From Nemertoderma westbladi (Eukaryota > Xenacoelomorpha > Nemertodermatida > Nemertodermatidae): a DNA stretch of 64,000 nucleotides. Within the stretch, counting starts at the first letter, position 1; each line of letters opens with the position of its first letter. The translations under genes and the position numbers were made by a program. Shown one piece after another: positions 51,001-60,795 of the stretch. The notes under the pieces are model-generated. The model saw nothing but the letters and a program-made list of their open reading frames with translations, searched no databases and was not told the origin of the DNA. Where the stretch lies: the NCBI GenBank assembly GCA_032718475.1, contig JAUCBJ010000844.1, positions 1 to 64,000 on the forward strand. Reading direction: 5' to 3'.

Positions 51001-54000
51001 AATAGCAAACTTTATACTTACTGTAATAGCAAACTTTATACTTACTGTAATAGCAAACTTTATACTTACTGTAATAGCAAACCTTATACTTAATGTAATA
51101 GCAAACTTTATACTTACTGTAATAGCAAACTTTATACTTACTGTAATAGCAAACTTTATACTTACGGTAATAGTAAACTTTATACTTACTGTAATAGCAA
51201 ACTTTAGACTTACTGTAATAGCAACCTTTATACTTACTGTAATAGCAAACTTTAGACTTACTGTAATAGCAAACTTTATACTTACTGTAATAGCAAACTT
51301 TATACTTACGGTAATAGTAAACTTTATACTTACTGTAATAGCAAACTTTAGACTTACTGTAATAGCAAACTTTATACTTACTGTAATAGCAAACTTTATA
51401 CTTACGGTAATAGTAAACTTTATACTTACAGTAATAGCAAACTTTATACTTACTGTAATAGCAAACTTTAGACTTACTGTAATAGCAAACTTTATACTTA
51501 CTGTAATAGCAAACTTTATACTTACTGTAATAGCAAACTTTATACTTACGGTAATAGTAAACTTTATACTTACAGTAATAGCAAACTTTATACTTACTGT
51601 AATAGCAAACTTTAGACTTACTGTAATAGCAAACTTTATACTTACTGTAATAGCAAACTTTAGACTTACTGTAATAGCAAACTTTATACTTACTGTAATA
51701 GCAAACTTTATACTTACGGTAATAGTAAACTTTATACTTACTGTAATAGCAAACTTTAGACTTACTGTAATAGCAAACTTTATACTTACTGTAATAGCAA
51801 ACTTTAGACTTACTGTAATAGCAAACTTTATACTTACTGTAATAGCAAACTTTATACTTACGGTAATAGTAAACTTTATACTTACTGTAATAGCAAACTT
51901 TAGACTTACTGTAATAGCAAACTTTATACTTACTGTAATAGCAAACTTTATACTTACGGTAATAGTAAACTTTATACTTACAGTAATAGCAAACTTTATA
52001 CTTACTGTAATAGCAAACTTTAGACTTACTGTAATAGCAAACTTTATACTTACTGTAATAGCAAACCTTATACTTACTGTAATAGCAAACTTTATACTTA
52101 CTGTAATAGCAAACTTTATACTTACTGTAATAGCAAACTTTATACTTACTGTAATAGCAAACTTTATACTTACTGTAATAGCAAACTTTATACTTACTGT
52201 ATTAGCAAATTTTATACTTACTGTATTAGCAAATTTTATACTTACTGTAATGAGCAAACTTTATACTTACTGTAATAGCAAACTTTATACTTACTGTAAT
52301 AGCAAACTTTATACTTACGGTAATAGTAAACTTTATACTTACAGTAATAGCAAACTTTATACTTACTGTAATAGCAAACTTTATACTTACTGTAATAGCA
52401 AACTTTATACTTACTGTAATAGCAAACTTTATACTTACTGTAATAGTAAACTTTATACTTACTATAATAGCAAACTTTATACTTACTGTAATAGCAAACT
52501 TTATACTTACTGTAATAGCAAACCTTATACTTACTGTAATAGCAAACTTTATACTTACTGTAATACCAAACTTTATACTTACTGTAATAGCAAACTTTAT
52601 ACTTACTGTAATAGCAAACTTTATACTTACTGTAATAGCAAACCTTATACTTACTGTAATAGCAAACTTTATACTTACTGTAATAGCAAACTTTATACTT
52701 ACTATAATAGCAAACCTTATACTTACTGTAATAGCAAACTTTATACTTACTGTAATAGCAAACTTTATACTTACTATAATAGCAAACCTTATACTTACTG
52801 TAATAGTAAACTTTATACTTACTGTAATAGCAAACCTTATACTTACTGTAATAGCAAACTTTATACTTACTGTAATAGCAAACTTTATACTTACTGTAAT
52901 AGCAAACCTTATACTTACTGTAATAGCAAACTTTATACTTACTGTAATAGCAAACTTTATACTTACTATAATAGCAAACCTTATACTTACAGTAATAGCA
53001 AACTTTATACTTACTGTAATAGCAAACTTTATACTTACAGTAATAGCAAACTTTATACTTACAGTAATAGCAAACTTTATACTTACTGTAATAGCAAACT
53101 TTATACTTACTGTAATAGCAAACTTTATACTTACTGCAATAGCAAACTTTAGACTTACTGTAATAGCAAACTTTATACTTACTGTAATAGCAAACTTTAT
53201 ACTTACAGTAATAGCAAACTTTAGACTTACTGTAATAGCAAACTTTATACGTACTGTAATAGCAAACTTTATACTTACTGTAATAGCAAACTTTATACTT
53301 ACTGCAATAGCAAACTTTAGACTTACTGTAATAGCAAACTTTATACTTACTGTAATAGCAAACTTTATACTTACAGTAATAGCAAACTTTATACTTACTG
53401 TAATAGCAAACTTTATATTTACTGTAATAGCAAACTTTATACTTACTGTAATAGCAAACTTTATACTTACTGTAATAGCAAACTTTATACTTACTGTATT
53501 AGCAAATTTTATACTTACTGTAATAGCAAACTTTATACTTACTATAATAGCAAATTTTATACTTACTGTAATAGCAAACTTTATACTTACAGTAATAGCA
53601 AACTTTATACTTACTGTAATAGCAAACTTTATACTTACAGTAATAGCAAACTTTATACTTACTGTAATAGCAAACTTTATACTTACAGTAATAGCAAACT
53701 TTATACTTACAGTAATAGCAAACTTTATACTTACTGTAATAGCAAACTTTATACTTACAGTAATAGCAAACTTTATACTTACTGTAATAGCAAACTTTAT
53801 ACTTACAGTAATAGCAAACTTTATACTTACAGTAATAGCAAACTTTATACTTACTGTAATAGCAAACTTTATACTTACAGTAATAGCAAACTTTATACTT
53901 ACAGTAATAGCAAACTTTATACTTACTGTAATAGCAAACTTTATACTTACGGTAATAGTAAACTTTATACTTACTGTAATAGCAAACTTTAGACTTACTG

Positions 54001-55280
54001 TAATAGCAAACTTTATACTTACTGTAATAGCAAACTTTATACTTCGGTAATAGTAAACTTTATACTTACAGTAATAGCAAACTTTATACTTGCTGTAATA
54101 GCAAACCTTATACTTACTGTAATAGCAAACTTTATACTTACTGTAATAGCAAACTTTATACTTACTGCAATAGCAAACTTTATACTTACAGTAATAGCAA
54201 ACTTTATACTTACTGTAATAGCAAACTTTATACTTACTGTAATAGCAAACTTTATACTTACTGTAATAGCAAACTTTATACTTACAGTAATAGCAAACTT
54301 TATACTTACAGTAATAGCAAACTTTATACTTACTGTAATAGCAAACTTTATACTTACTGTAATAGCAAACTTTATACTTACTGCAATAGCAAACTTTAGA
54401 CTTACTGTAATAGCAAACTTTATACTTACTGTAATAGCAAACTTTATACTTACAGTAATAGCAAACTTTAGACTTACTGTAATAGCAAACTTTATACGTA
54501 CTGTAATAGCAAACTTTATACTTACTGTAATAGCAAACTTTATACTTACTGCAATAGCAAACTTTAGACTTACTGTAATAGCAAACTTTATACTTACTGT
54601 AATAGCAAACTTTATACTTACAGTAATAGCAAACTTTATACTTACTGTAATAGCAAACTTTATATTTACTGTAATAGCAAACTTTATACTTACTGTAATA
54701 GCAAACTTTATACTTACTGTAATAGCAAACTTTATACTTACTGTATTAGCAAATTTTATACTTACTGTAATAGCAAACTTTATACTTACTATAATAGCAA
54801 ATTTTATACTTACTGTAATAGCAAACTTTATACTTACAGTAATAGCAAACTTTATACTTACTGTAATAGCAAACTTTATACTTACAGTAATAGCAAACTT
54901 TATACTTACTGTAATAGCAAACTTTATACTTACAGTAATAGCAAACTTTATACTTACAGTAATAGCAAACTTTATACTTACTGTAATAGCAAACTTTATA
55001 CTTACAGTAATAGCAAACTTTATACTTACTGTAATAGCAAACTTTATACTTACAGTAATAGCAAACTTTATACTTACAGTAATAGCAAACTTTATACTTA
55101 CTGTAATAGCAAACTTTATACTTACAGTAATAGCAAACTTTATACTTACAGTAATAGCAAACTTTATACTTACTGTAATAGCAAACTTTATACTTACGGT
55201 AATAGTAAACTTTATACTTACTGTAATAGCAAACTTTAGACTTACTGTAATAGCAAACTTTATACTTACTGTAATAGCAA
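45096..55280. repeat. 5,185-bp tandem block duplication in the 24-bp array
   Basis: The order of variants from 45,096 recurs from 50,281. Anchors are the 25-bp units at 45,096/50,281 and 47,065/52,250, and the short unit at about 48,858/54,043, all offset by 5,185 bp. A shorter 1,105-bp offset relates the starts at 43,991 and 45,096, and 54,043 recurs at about 55,290. Confidence 0.85.
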
Positions 55281-56060
55281 ACTTTATACTTCGGTAATAG
55301 TAAACTTTATACTTACAGTAATAGCAAACTTTATACTTGCTGTAATAGCAAACCTTATACTTACTGTAATAGCAAACTTTATACTTACTGTAATAGCAAA
55401 CTTTATACTTACTGCAATAGCAAACTTTATACTTACAGTAATAGCAAACTTTATACTTACTGTAATAGCAAACTTTATACTTACTGTAATAGCAAACTTT
55501 ATACTTACTGCAATAGCAAACTTTATACTTACAGTAATAGCAAACTTTATACTTACTGTAATAGCAAACCTTATACTTACTGTAATAGCAAACTTTATAC
55601 TTACTGTAATAGCAAACTTTATACTTACTGCAATAGCAAACTTTATACTTACAGTAATAGCAAACTTTATACTTACTATAATAGCAAATTTTATACTTAC
55701 TGTAATAGCAAACCTTATACTTACTGTAATAGCAAACTTTATACTTACTGTAATAGCAAACTTTATACTTACTGTAATAGCAAACTTTATACTTACTGTA
55801 ATAGCAAACCTTATACTTACTGTAATAGCAAACTTTATACTTACTGTAATAGCAAACTTTATACTTACTGTAATAGCAAACCTTATACTTACTGCAATAG
55901 CAAACTTTATACTTACTGTAATAGCAAACTTTATACTTACTGTAATAGCAAACTTTATACTTACTGTAATAGCAAACTTTATACTTACTGTAATAGCAAA
56001 CTTTATACTTACTGTAATAGCAAACTTTATACTTACTGTAATAGCAAACTTTATACTTAC

Positions 56061-56138
56061 AATGAATAAGTTTATGTTCTTCCATAGCTGAATTCGATTC
56101 AAATACTTCATCGCACAAAGGACAGGGAAACTTTGGCG
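56061..56138 (-). CDS. Exon: one C2H2 zinc finger; founder of the 24-bp array
   Basis: The acceptor is AATTTTCAG; the donor GTAAGT occupies 56,060-56,055. Phase 1 in and phase 1 out, 78 nt. Finger: CPLCDEVFESNSAMEEHKLI then H (C-x2-C-x12-H-x3-H), preceded by PKFP. Same length and layout as the next exon upstream (56232-56309), so the two are probably an exon duplication. The donor's exonic flank is ATT, whereas array copies carry ACA, so the copied donors are no weaker than the real one. If translation runs past the donor, the frame stays open through several hundred codons of YKVCYYSK repeats. Confidence 0.9.
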
Positions 56139-56231
56139 CTGAAAATTTGCAATAAAGTAGAAAATTAATATATTACGAAGCAATAAACCTATTAATCAAT
56201 CTAAATTATAATTGCTACTTGTTGAACTCAC

Positions 56232-56309
56232 CATGTATTTTATTGTGTACTTCCACTTCAGGTTTAGTGTGAAATCTTTCATCGCACTTTGGACATTTAA
56301 ACTTTGGCG
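56232..56309 (-). CDS. Exon: one C2H2 zinc finger
   Basis: The acceptor ATATTTCAG ends at 56,310; the donor GTGAGT is at 56,231-56,226. 78 nt, phase 1/1. Finger: CPKCDERFHTKPEVEVHNKI then H, preceded by PKFK. The intron to the next exon is only 93 nt and carries no array. Clearly related to the 56061-56138 exon in length, phase and the PKF-x-CP-x-CDE start. Confidence 0.9.
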
Positions 56310-56616
56310 CTGAAATATAATAAATTTAGGTTTTGATTAAGATAATTACAGTACTATGTAATACTATTAGAAAAATGCAGGGGGGGGGTGGTTGGGGGGT
56401 GGGACTGGACGCAAATCCCCTCTCGGCGAATTAATATTTTGCAACAATTTTTGATGATAAATTCAGGAAAAGGAACAGGTTACGGGCACGTTATATTAAC
56501 CAAAACAATAAACTAAAGTGAATGGGACAGGTCACAGTTTATTTTTGGGAGTAAACTCTATGTTATTTTCTTCGATTTTCCCCTGGAGAGGGACGAATAT
56601 CGTTTGCGTCGAATGT
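56310..56616. other. Intronic sequence with a G-rich tract and a MITE relic
   Basis: A G-rich stretch lies at 56,380-56,404. Positions 56,425-56,540 (GGCGAATTAATAT, GGAACAGGTTACGGGCA, CAATAAACTAAAGT) resemble 60,012-60,135 inside the MITE-like element. They are probably a fragment of the same family. Confidence 0.5.
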
Positions 56617-59160
56617 GAGTTTCACAATAACTTATTAATATTATTAACTTACGGTGTTTCTCGTGAGTATGTTTGACAATAACTTATTAATATTATTAAA
56701 TTAACTTACGGTGTTTCTCGTGAGTATGTTTGACAATAACTTATTAATATTATTAAATAAACTTACGGTGTTTCTCGTGAGTATGTTTGACAATAACTTA
56801 TTAATATTAAATAAACTTACGGTGTTTCTCGTGAGTATGTTTGACAATAACTTATTAATATTATTAAATAAACTTACGGTGTTTCTCGTGAGTATGTTTC
56901 ACAATAACTTATTAATATTAAATAAACTTACGGTGTTTCTCGTGAGTATGTTTGACAATAACTTATTAATATTATTAAATAAACTTACGGTGTTTCTCGT
57001 GAGTATGTTTCACAATAACTTATTAATATTAAATAAACTTACGGTGTTTCTCGTGAGTATGTTTGACAATAACTTATTAATATTATTAAATAAACTTACG
57101 GTGTTTCTCGTGAGTATGTTTGACAATAACTTATTAATATTATTAAATAAACTTACGGTGTTTCTCGTGAGTATGTTTGACAATAACTTATTAATATTAT
57201 TAAATAAACTTACGGTGTTTCTCGTGAGTATGTTTGACAATAACTTATTAATATTATTAAATAAACTTACGGTGTTTCTCGTGAGTATGTTTGACAATAA
57301 CTTATTAATATTATTAAATAAACTTACGGTGTTTCTCGTGAGTATGTTTAACAATAACTTATTAATATTATTAAATAAACTTACGGTGTTTCTCGTGAGT
57401 ATGTTTGACAATAACTTATTAATATTATTAAATAAACTTACGGTGTTTCTCGTGAGTATGTTTGACAATAACTTATTAATATTGTTAAATAAACTTACGG
57501 TGTTTCTCGTGAGTATGTTTGACAATAACTTATCAATATTATTAAATAAACTTACGGTGTTTCTCGTGAGTATGTTTGACAATAACTTATTAATATTATT
57601 AAATAAACTTACGGTGTTTCTCGTGAGTATGTTTGACAATAACTTATTAATATTATTAAATAAACTTACGGTGTTTCTCGTGAGTATGTTTGACAATAAC
57701 TTATTAATATTATTAAATAAACTTACGGTGTTTCTCGTGAGTATGTTTGACAATAACTTATTAATATTATTAAATAAACTTACGGTGTTTCTCGTGAGTA
57801 TGTTTGACAATAACTTATTAATATTAAATAAACTTACGGTGTTTCTCGTGAGTATGTTTGACAATAACTTATTAATATTAAATAAACTTACGGTGTTTCT
57901 CGTGAGTATGTTTGACAATAACTTATTAATATTATTAAATAAACTTACGGTGTTTCTCGTGAGTATGTTTGACAATAACTTATTAATATTAAATAAACTT
58001 ACGGTGTTTCTCGTGAGTATGTTTGACAATAACTTATTAATATTGTTAAATAAACTTACGGTGTTTCTCGTGAGTATGTTTGACAATAACTTATTAATAT
58101 TATTAAATAAACTTACGGTGTTTCTCGTGAGTATGTTTGACAATAACTTATTAATATTATTAAATAAACTTACGGTGTTTCTCGTGAGTATGTTTGACAA
58201 TAACTTATTAATATTATTAAATAAACTTACGGTGTTTCTCGTGAGTATGTTTGACAATAACTTATTAATATTAAATAAACTTACGGTGTTTCTCGTGAGT
58301 ATGTTTGACAATAACTTATTAATATTAAATAAACTTACGGTGTTTCTCGTGAGTATGTTTGACAATAACTTATTAATATTATTAAATAAACTTACGGTGT
58401 TTCTCGTGAGTATGTTTCACAATAACTTATTAATATTATTAAATAAACTTACGGTGTTTCTCGTGAGTATGTTTGACAATAACTTATTAATATTATTAAA
58501 TAAACTTACGGTGTTTCTCGTGAGTATGTTTGACAATAACTTATTAATATTAAATAAACTTACGGTGTTTCTCGTGAGTATGTTTGACAATAACTTATTA
58601 ATATTAAATAAACTTACGGTGTTTCTCGTGAGTATGTTTGACAATAACTTATTAATAAGAAATAAACTTACGGTGTTTCTCGTGAGTATGTTTGACAATA
58701 ACTTATTAATATTAAATAAACTTACGGTGTTTCTCGTGAGTATGTTTCACAATAACTTATTAATACTAAATAAACTTACGGTGTTTCTCGTGAGTATGTT
58801 TGACAATAACTTATTAATATTAAATAAACTTACGGTGTTTCTTGTGAGTATGTTTGACAATAACTTATTAATATTAAATAAACTTACGGTGTTTCTAGTG
58901 AGTATGTTTGACAATAACTTATTAATATTAAATAAACTTACGGTGTTTCTCGTGAGTATGTTTGACAATAACTTATTAATATTAAATAAACTTACGGTGT
59001 TTCTCGTGAGTATGTTTGACAATAACTTATTAATATTAAATAAACTTACGGTGTTTCTCGTGAGTATGTTTGACAATAACTTATTAATATTATTAAATAA
59101 ACTTACGGTGTTTCTCGTGAGTATGTTTGACAATAACTTATTAATACTAAATAAACTTAC
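56617..59160 (-). repeat. 54/57-bp minisatellite copying a zinc-finger exon end plus donor
   Basis: About 45 units. On the minus strand each holds AAACATACTCACGAGAAACA then CC|GTAAGTTTATTTAA, i.e. the last 22 nt of the 59161-59241 exon (finger His ligands included), the donor, and AT-rich spacer. Two length classes differ by one TTA triplet (57 and 54 bp). Rare variants include TTTCACAA for TTTGACAA. The donor GTAAGT and its CpG are kept in essentially all units, unlike the 35-bp array, so this array is young or homogenised. Continuing the exon frame meets TAA/TAG in the first unit, so downstream donors cannot extend the protein. Long ORFs on both strands are a by-product of 3-fold periodicity. 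Confidence 0.95.
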
Positions 59161-59241
59161 GGTGTTTCTCGTGAGTATGTTTGTCGAGCTCTTCTTGAGT
59201 AAAGAATTTCGCTTTACATTTTGAACAACAGAAATGGGGAA
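59161..59241 (-). CDS. Exon: one C2H2 zinc finger; founder of the 54/57-bp array
   Basis: The acceptor TTTATCCTTAG ends at 59,242; the donor GTAAGT is at 59,160-59,155. 81 nt, phase 1/1. Finger: CSKCKAKFFTQEELDKHTHE then KH (C-x2-C-x12-H-x4-H), preceded by PHFC. The acidic F-x-T-Q-E-E-L helix start is shared with the other fingers of the gene. Its last 22 nt, including the His-Thr-His-Glu-Lys-His segment, are the exonic part repeated in the downstream intron. Confidence 0.9.
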
Positions 59242-59384
59242 CTAAGGATAAAGTAGAAGAAATCATTTAAGCCGAGATATGATAATGAATAAAAGATAAC
59301 GAATAAATACCATTAAACTTTAAACAACTATAGAATCATAGTTTCTCAATGGCTAAAATTATATATTCTATTTTATATTCTCAC

Positions 59385-59498
59385 TTGGTTTATGTACGCT
59401 ATTCCAATGTTCTTCCAATTCTTCTGTTGTTTCAAACTTTGGTGGTTTATACCCCGTCTCATCGCCATGTTCAGCAATACAAGCATCGCAAGGAAATC
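59385..59498 (-). CDS. Exon: one C2H2-like finger with a long loop
   Basis: The acceptor TATTTCTTAG ends at 59,499; the donor GTGAGA is at 59,384-59,379. 114 nt, phase 1/1. It starts FPCDACIAEHGDETG and ends KFETTEELEEHWNSVH with KP. Spacing between the Cys pair and the His pair is about 24 residues instead of 12, so it is an extended or atypical finger. It shares HWNSVH with the first finger of the 29668-29834 exon. The intron to the 59161-59241 exon is 143 nt, without an array. Confidence 0.88.
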
Positions 59499-59677
59499 CT
59501 AAGAAATACACTAATTACGAATTACATTCAAATAAACTTGCCGAGTTTTGTTTAACCCTATAGTCACCTAGTAAGTCCATCTTTCTTCGAAACCAACAAA
59601 CCCCTACAGCCTACAAGGTTGAGGAATAACCAGGTACTGGAGCAATATCGATGGAGACATTTTTTAAGCGTTTGTTA

Positions 59678-59779
59678 TGAGCGGCCAGTTTCTACACCAA
59701 CAAACATCCATCAAGTTTGTTTCCATAATCTAGAACAGATTGGGGCTGTTGTCTCCTAAATTGCCAAACTGGCCGCTCA
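59678..59779. repeat. Short inverted repeat (14-bp arms)
   Basis: TGAGCGGCCAGTTT (59678-59691) is matched by AAACTGGCCGCTCA (59766-59779). It could be a small foldback element or a relic. Confidence 0.6.
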
Positions 59780-59839
59780 GGGCCACCATAGTTTGTAGAT
59801 AAAGTTTGAAAGCGAATAAAACTTCTGACTAACAACTAA

Positions 59840-60263
59840 GAATTCTACAGTGGCTGATTGCGGCCAATTATTTCCATTTTTTAAAACCTTTTCCACCCGG
59901 GTGTAAAACATTTATCATCCGGGTGAAAAACATTTATAACCAAAAACATCAGGACTCTGAACACATGTGTTAGTTTCCTTATAAATAATATCGAAAGATC
60001 ATTTTAATCCATTTTGGCGAATTAATATCTCGACTAATGTTAAAAATCAATTACGGGTAAGGATCAGGTTACAGTGGCATGTTGTATATAAATATAAATA
60101 TGTTATATAAATTTAAACAATAAACGAAAGTCAATAGTTAAACATTTAAATGTTTTTCACCCGCGTGATAAATGTTTTTCACCCGGGTGATAAATGTTTT
60201 TCACCCGGGTGAAAAACATTAAAAAATGAAAATAATTGGCCGCAATCAGCCACAGTAGAATTC
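59840..60263. mobile_element. 424-bp MITE-like element with long inverted ends
   Basis: The ends GAATTCTACAGTGGCTGATT (59840) and, inverted, the matching 60,263 end are near-identical for about 45 bp, through GCGGCCAATTATTT. Several CACCCGGGTG palindromes with AAAAACATTTAT flanks lie inside each arm. No ORF. It sits in the intron between the 60401-60631 and 59385-59498 exons. Confidence 0.75.
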
Positions 60264-60302
60264 CGAAGGTAAAACTATCTCTGTTTCCTATTTCATACAA
60301 TC

Positions 60303-60326
60303 GGGGGGGGGGGGGGGGGGGGGGGG
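60303..60326. repeat. 24-base G run
   Basis: An uninterrupted G homopolymer just downstream (minus sense) of the three-finger exon. Confidence 0.85.
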
Positions 60327-60400
60327 ATCACTGTTTGAGAAGCTAACTAGGTATGCCATGACTTTCACCCCTATCGATACTGATACAATTATAAACCCAC

Positions 60401-60631
60401 CGTGGCCATCCATGTGTTCATCTAATTCATCTTGTGTCTCGAACGACTGGCCACATTTCCGACATTTATGCCAGTGTTTGCCGTGGTCGTGTTCCAACAA
60501 ATCTTCCTCGGAATGGAACGCCTCCGAACATTTGGAACAAATAAACTTTGGATCGTGGATTTTCAGATGTTCTTTAAGTTCCGCTTGAGTGTCGACTAGT
60601 TCTCCACACACCCAGCAACCAAGTTGTGGTT
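60401..60631 (-). CDS. Exon: three C2H2 zinc fingers
   Basis: The acceptor TTTACGTTCTAG ends at 60,632; the donor GTGGGT is at 60,400-60,395. 231 nt, phase 1/1. Fingers in order are CWVCGELVDTQAELKEHLKI then H; CSKCSEAFHSEEDLLEHDHG then KH; and CRKCGQSFETQDELDEHMDG then H. All are C-x2-C-x12-H-x3/4-H. The linkers (DPKFI, WHK) are not the canonical TGEKP, so sequence-specific DNA binding is not assured. This is the only three-finger exon in the window, and its donor has no tandem array. Confidence 0.92.
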
Positions 60632-60795
60632 CTAGAACGTAAACAGTTTATGTGTACTTGTAACCATAGTTCAAAATTAACTTAATTGTGTATTGTATAC
60701 GGGACAGTGTTGACTTATTGCGTACAATGATACACTTACAATGTACACTTACTGATACTGAGATGAGTTAATGATGGTTGTTGCATGATATTATA

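Larger units (their letters stand above)
30055..56060 (-). repeat. 26-kb 24-bp minisatellite made of consecutive 5' splice donors
   Basis: Roughly 1,080 units of 24 bp start exactly at the donor of the 56061-56138 exon. On the minus strand each unit reads GTAAGTATAAAG, then TTTGCTATTACA. GTAAGTAT is an exact 8-nt complement of the U1 snRNA 5' end. Common variants change bases just before the donor (ACA, ACT, ATA, GCA, ACC), A-to-C six bases after GT (GTAAGTCTA), or the middle (AAGGTTTGC). Some units have GCAAGT or GTACGT. Rare 22-, 23- and 25-bp units (e.g. TACTGAATAG at 31,571; ATGAGCAAA at 43,103, 43,991, 45,096, 47,065, 50,281, 52,250; ACTTCGG at 48,858) shift the frame. All units have the same orientation. 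Because 24 is a multiple of 3, two minus frames and one plus frame are open for long distances, giving false ORFs up to 1,212 codons. Confidence 0.97.

Noticed and set aside
43102-53152. Plus-strand ORFs of SKLYTYCN repeats (43102-43932, 47065-47967, 52250-53152 and others)
   Set aside because: Antisense reading of the same 24-bp array; their starts are just the 25-bp ATGAGCAAA variant units.
30055-56060. Recursive (ratchet) splice sites in each 24-bp unit
   Set aside because: A zero-length exon needs AG|GT side by side. Here AG and GT overlap on one G (ACAGTAAGT), so a unit cannot serve as acceptor and then regenerate a donor at the same point.
56711-59224. 837-codon plus-strand ORF and its minus-strand mirrors in the 54/57-bp array
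   Set aside because: Periodicity artefact. Both strands are open at once, and the unit is explained by copying of an exon end and donor.
60358-60588. 76-codon plus-strand ORF
   Set aside because: Antisense shadow of the three-finger exon.
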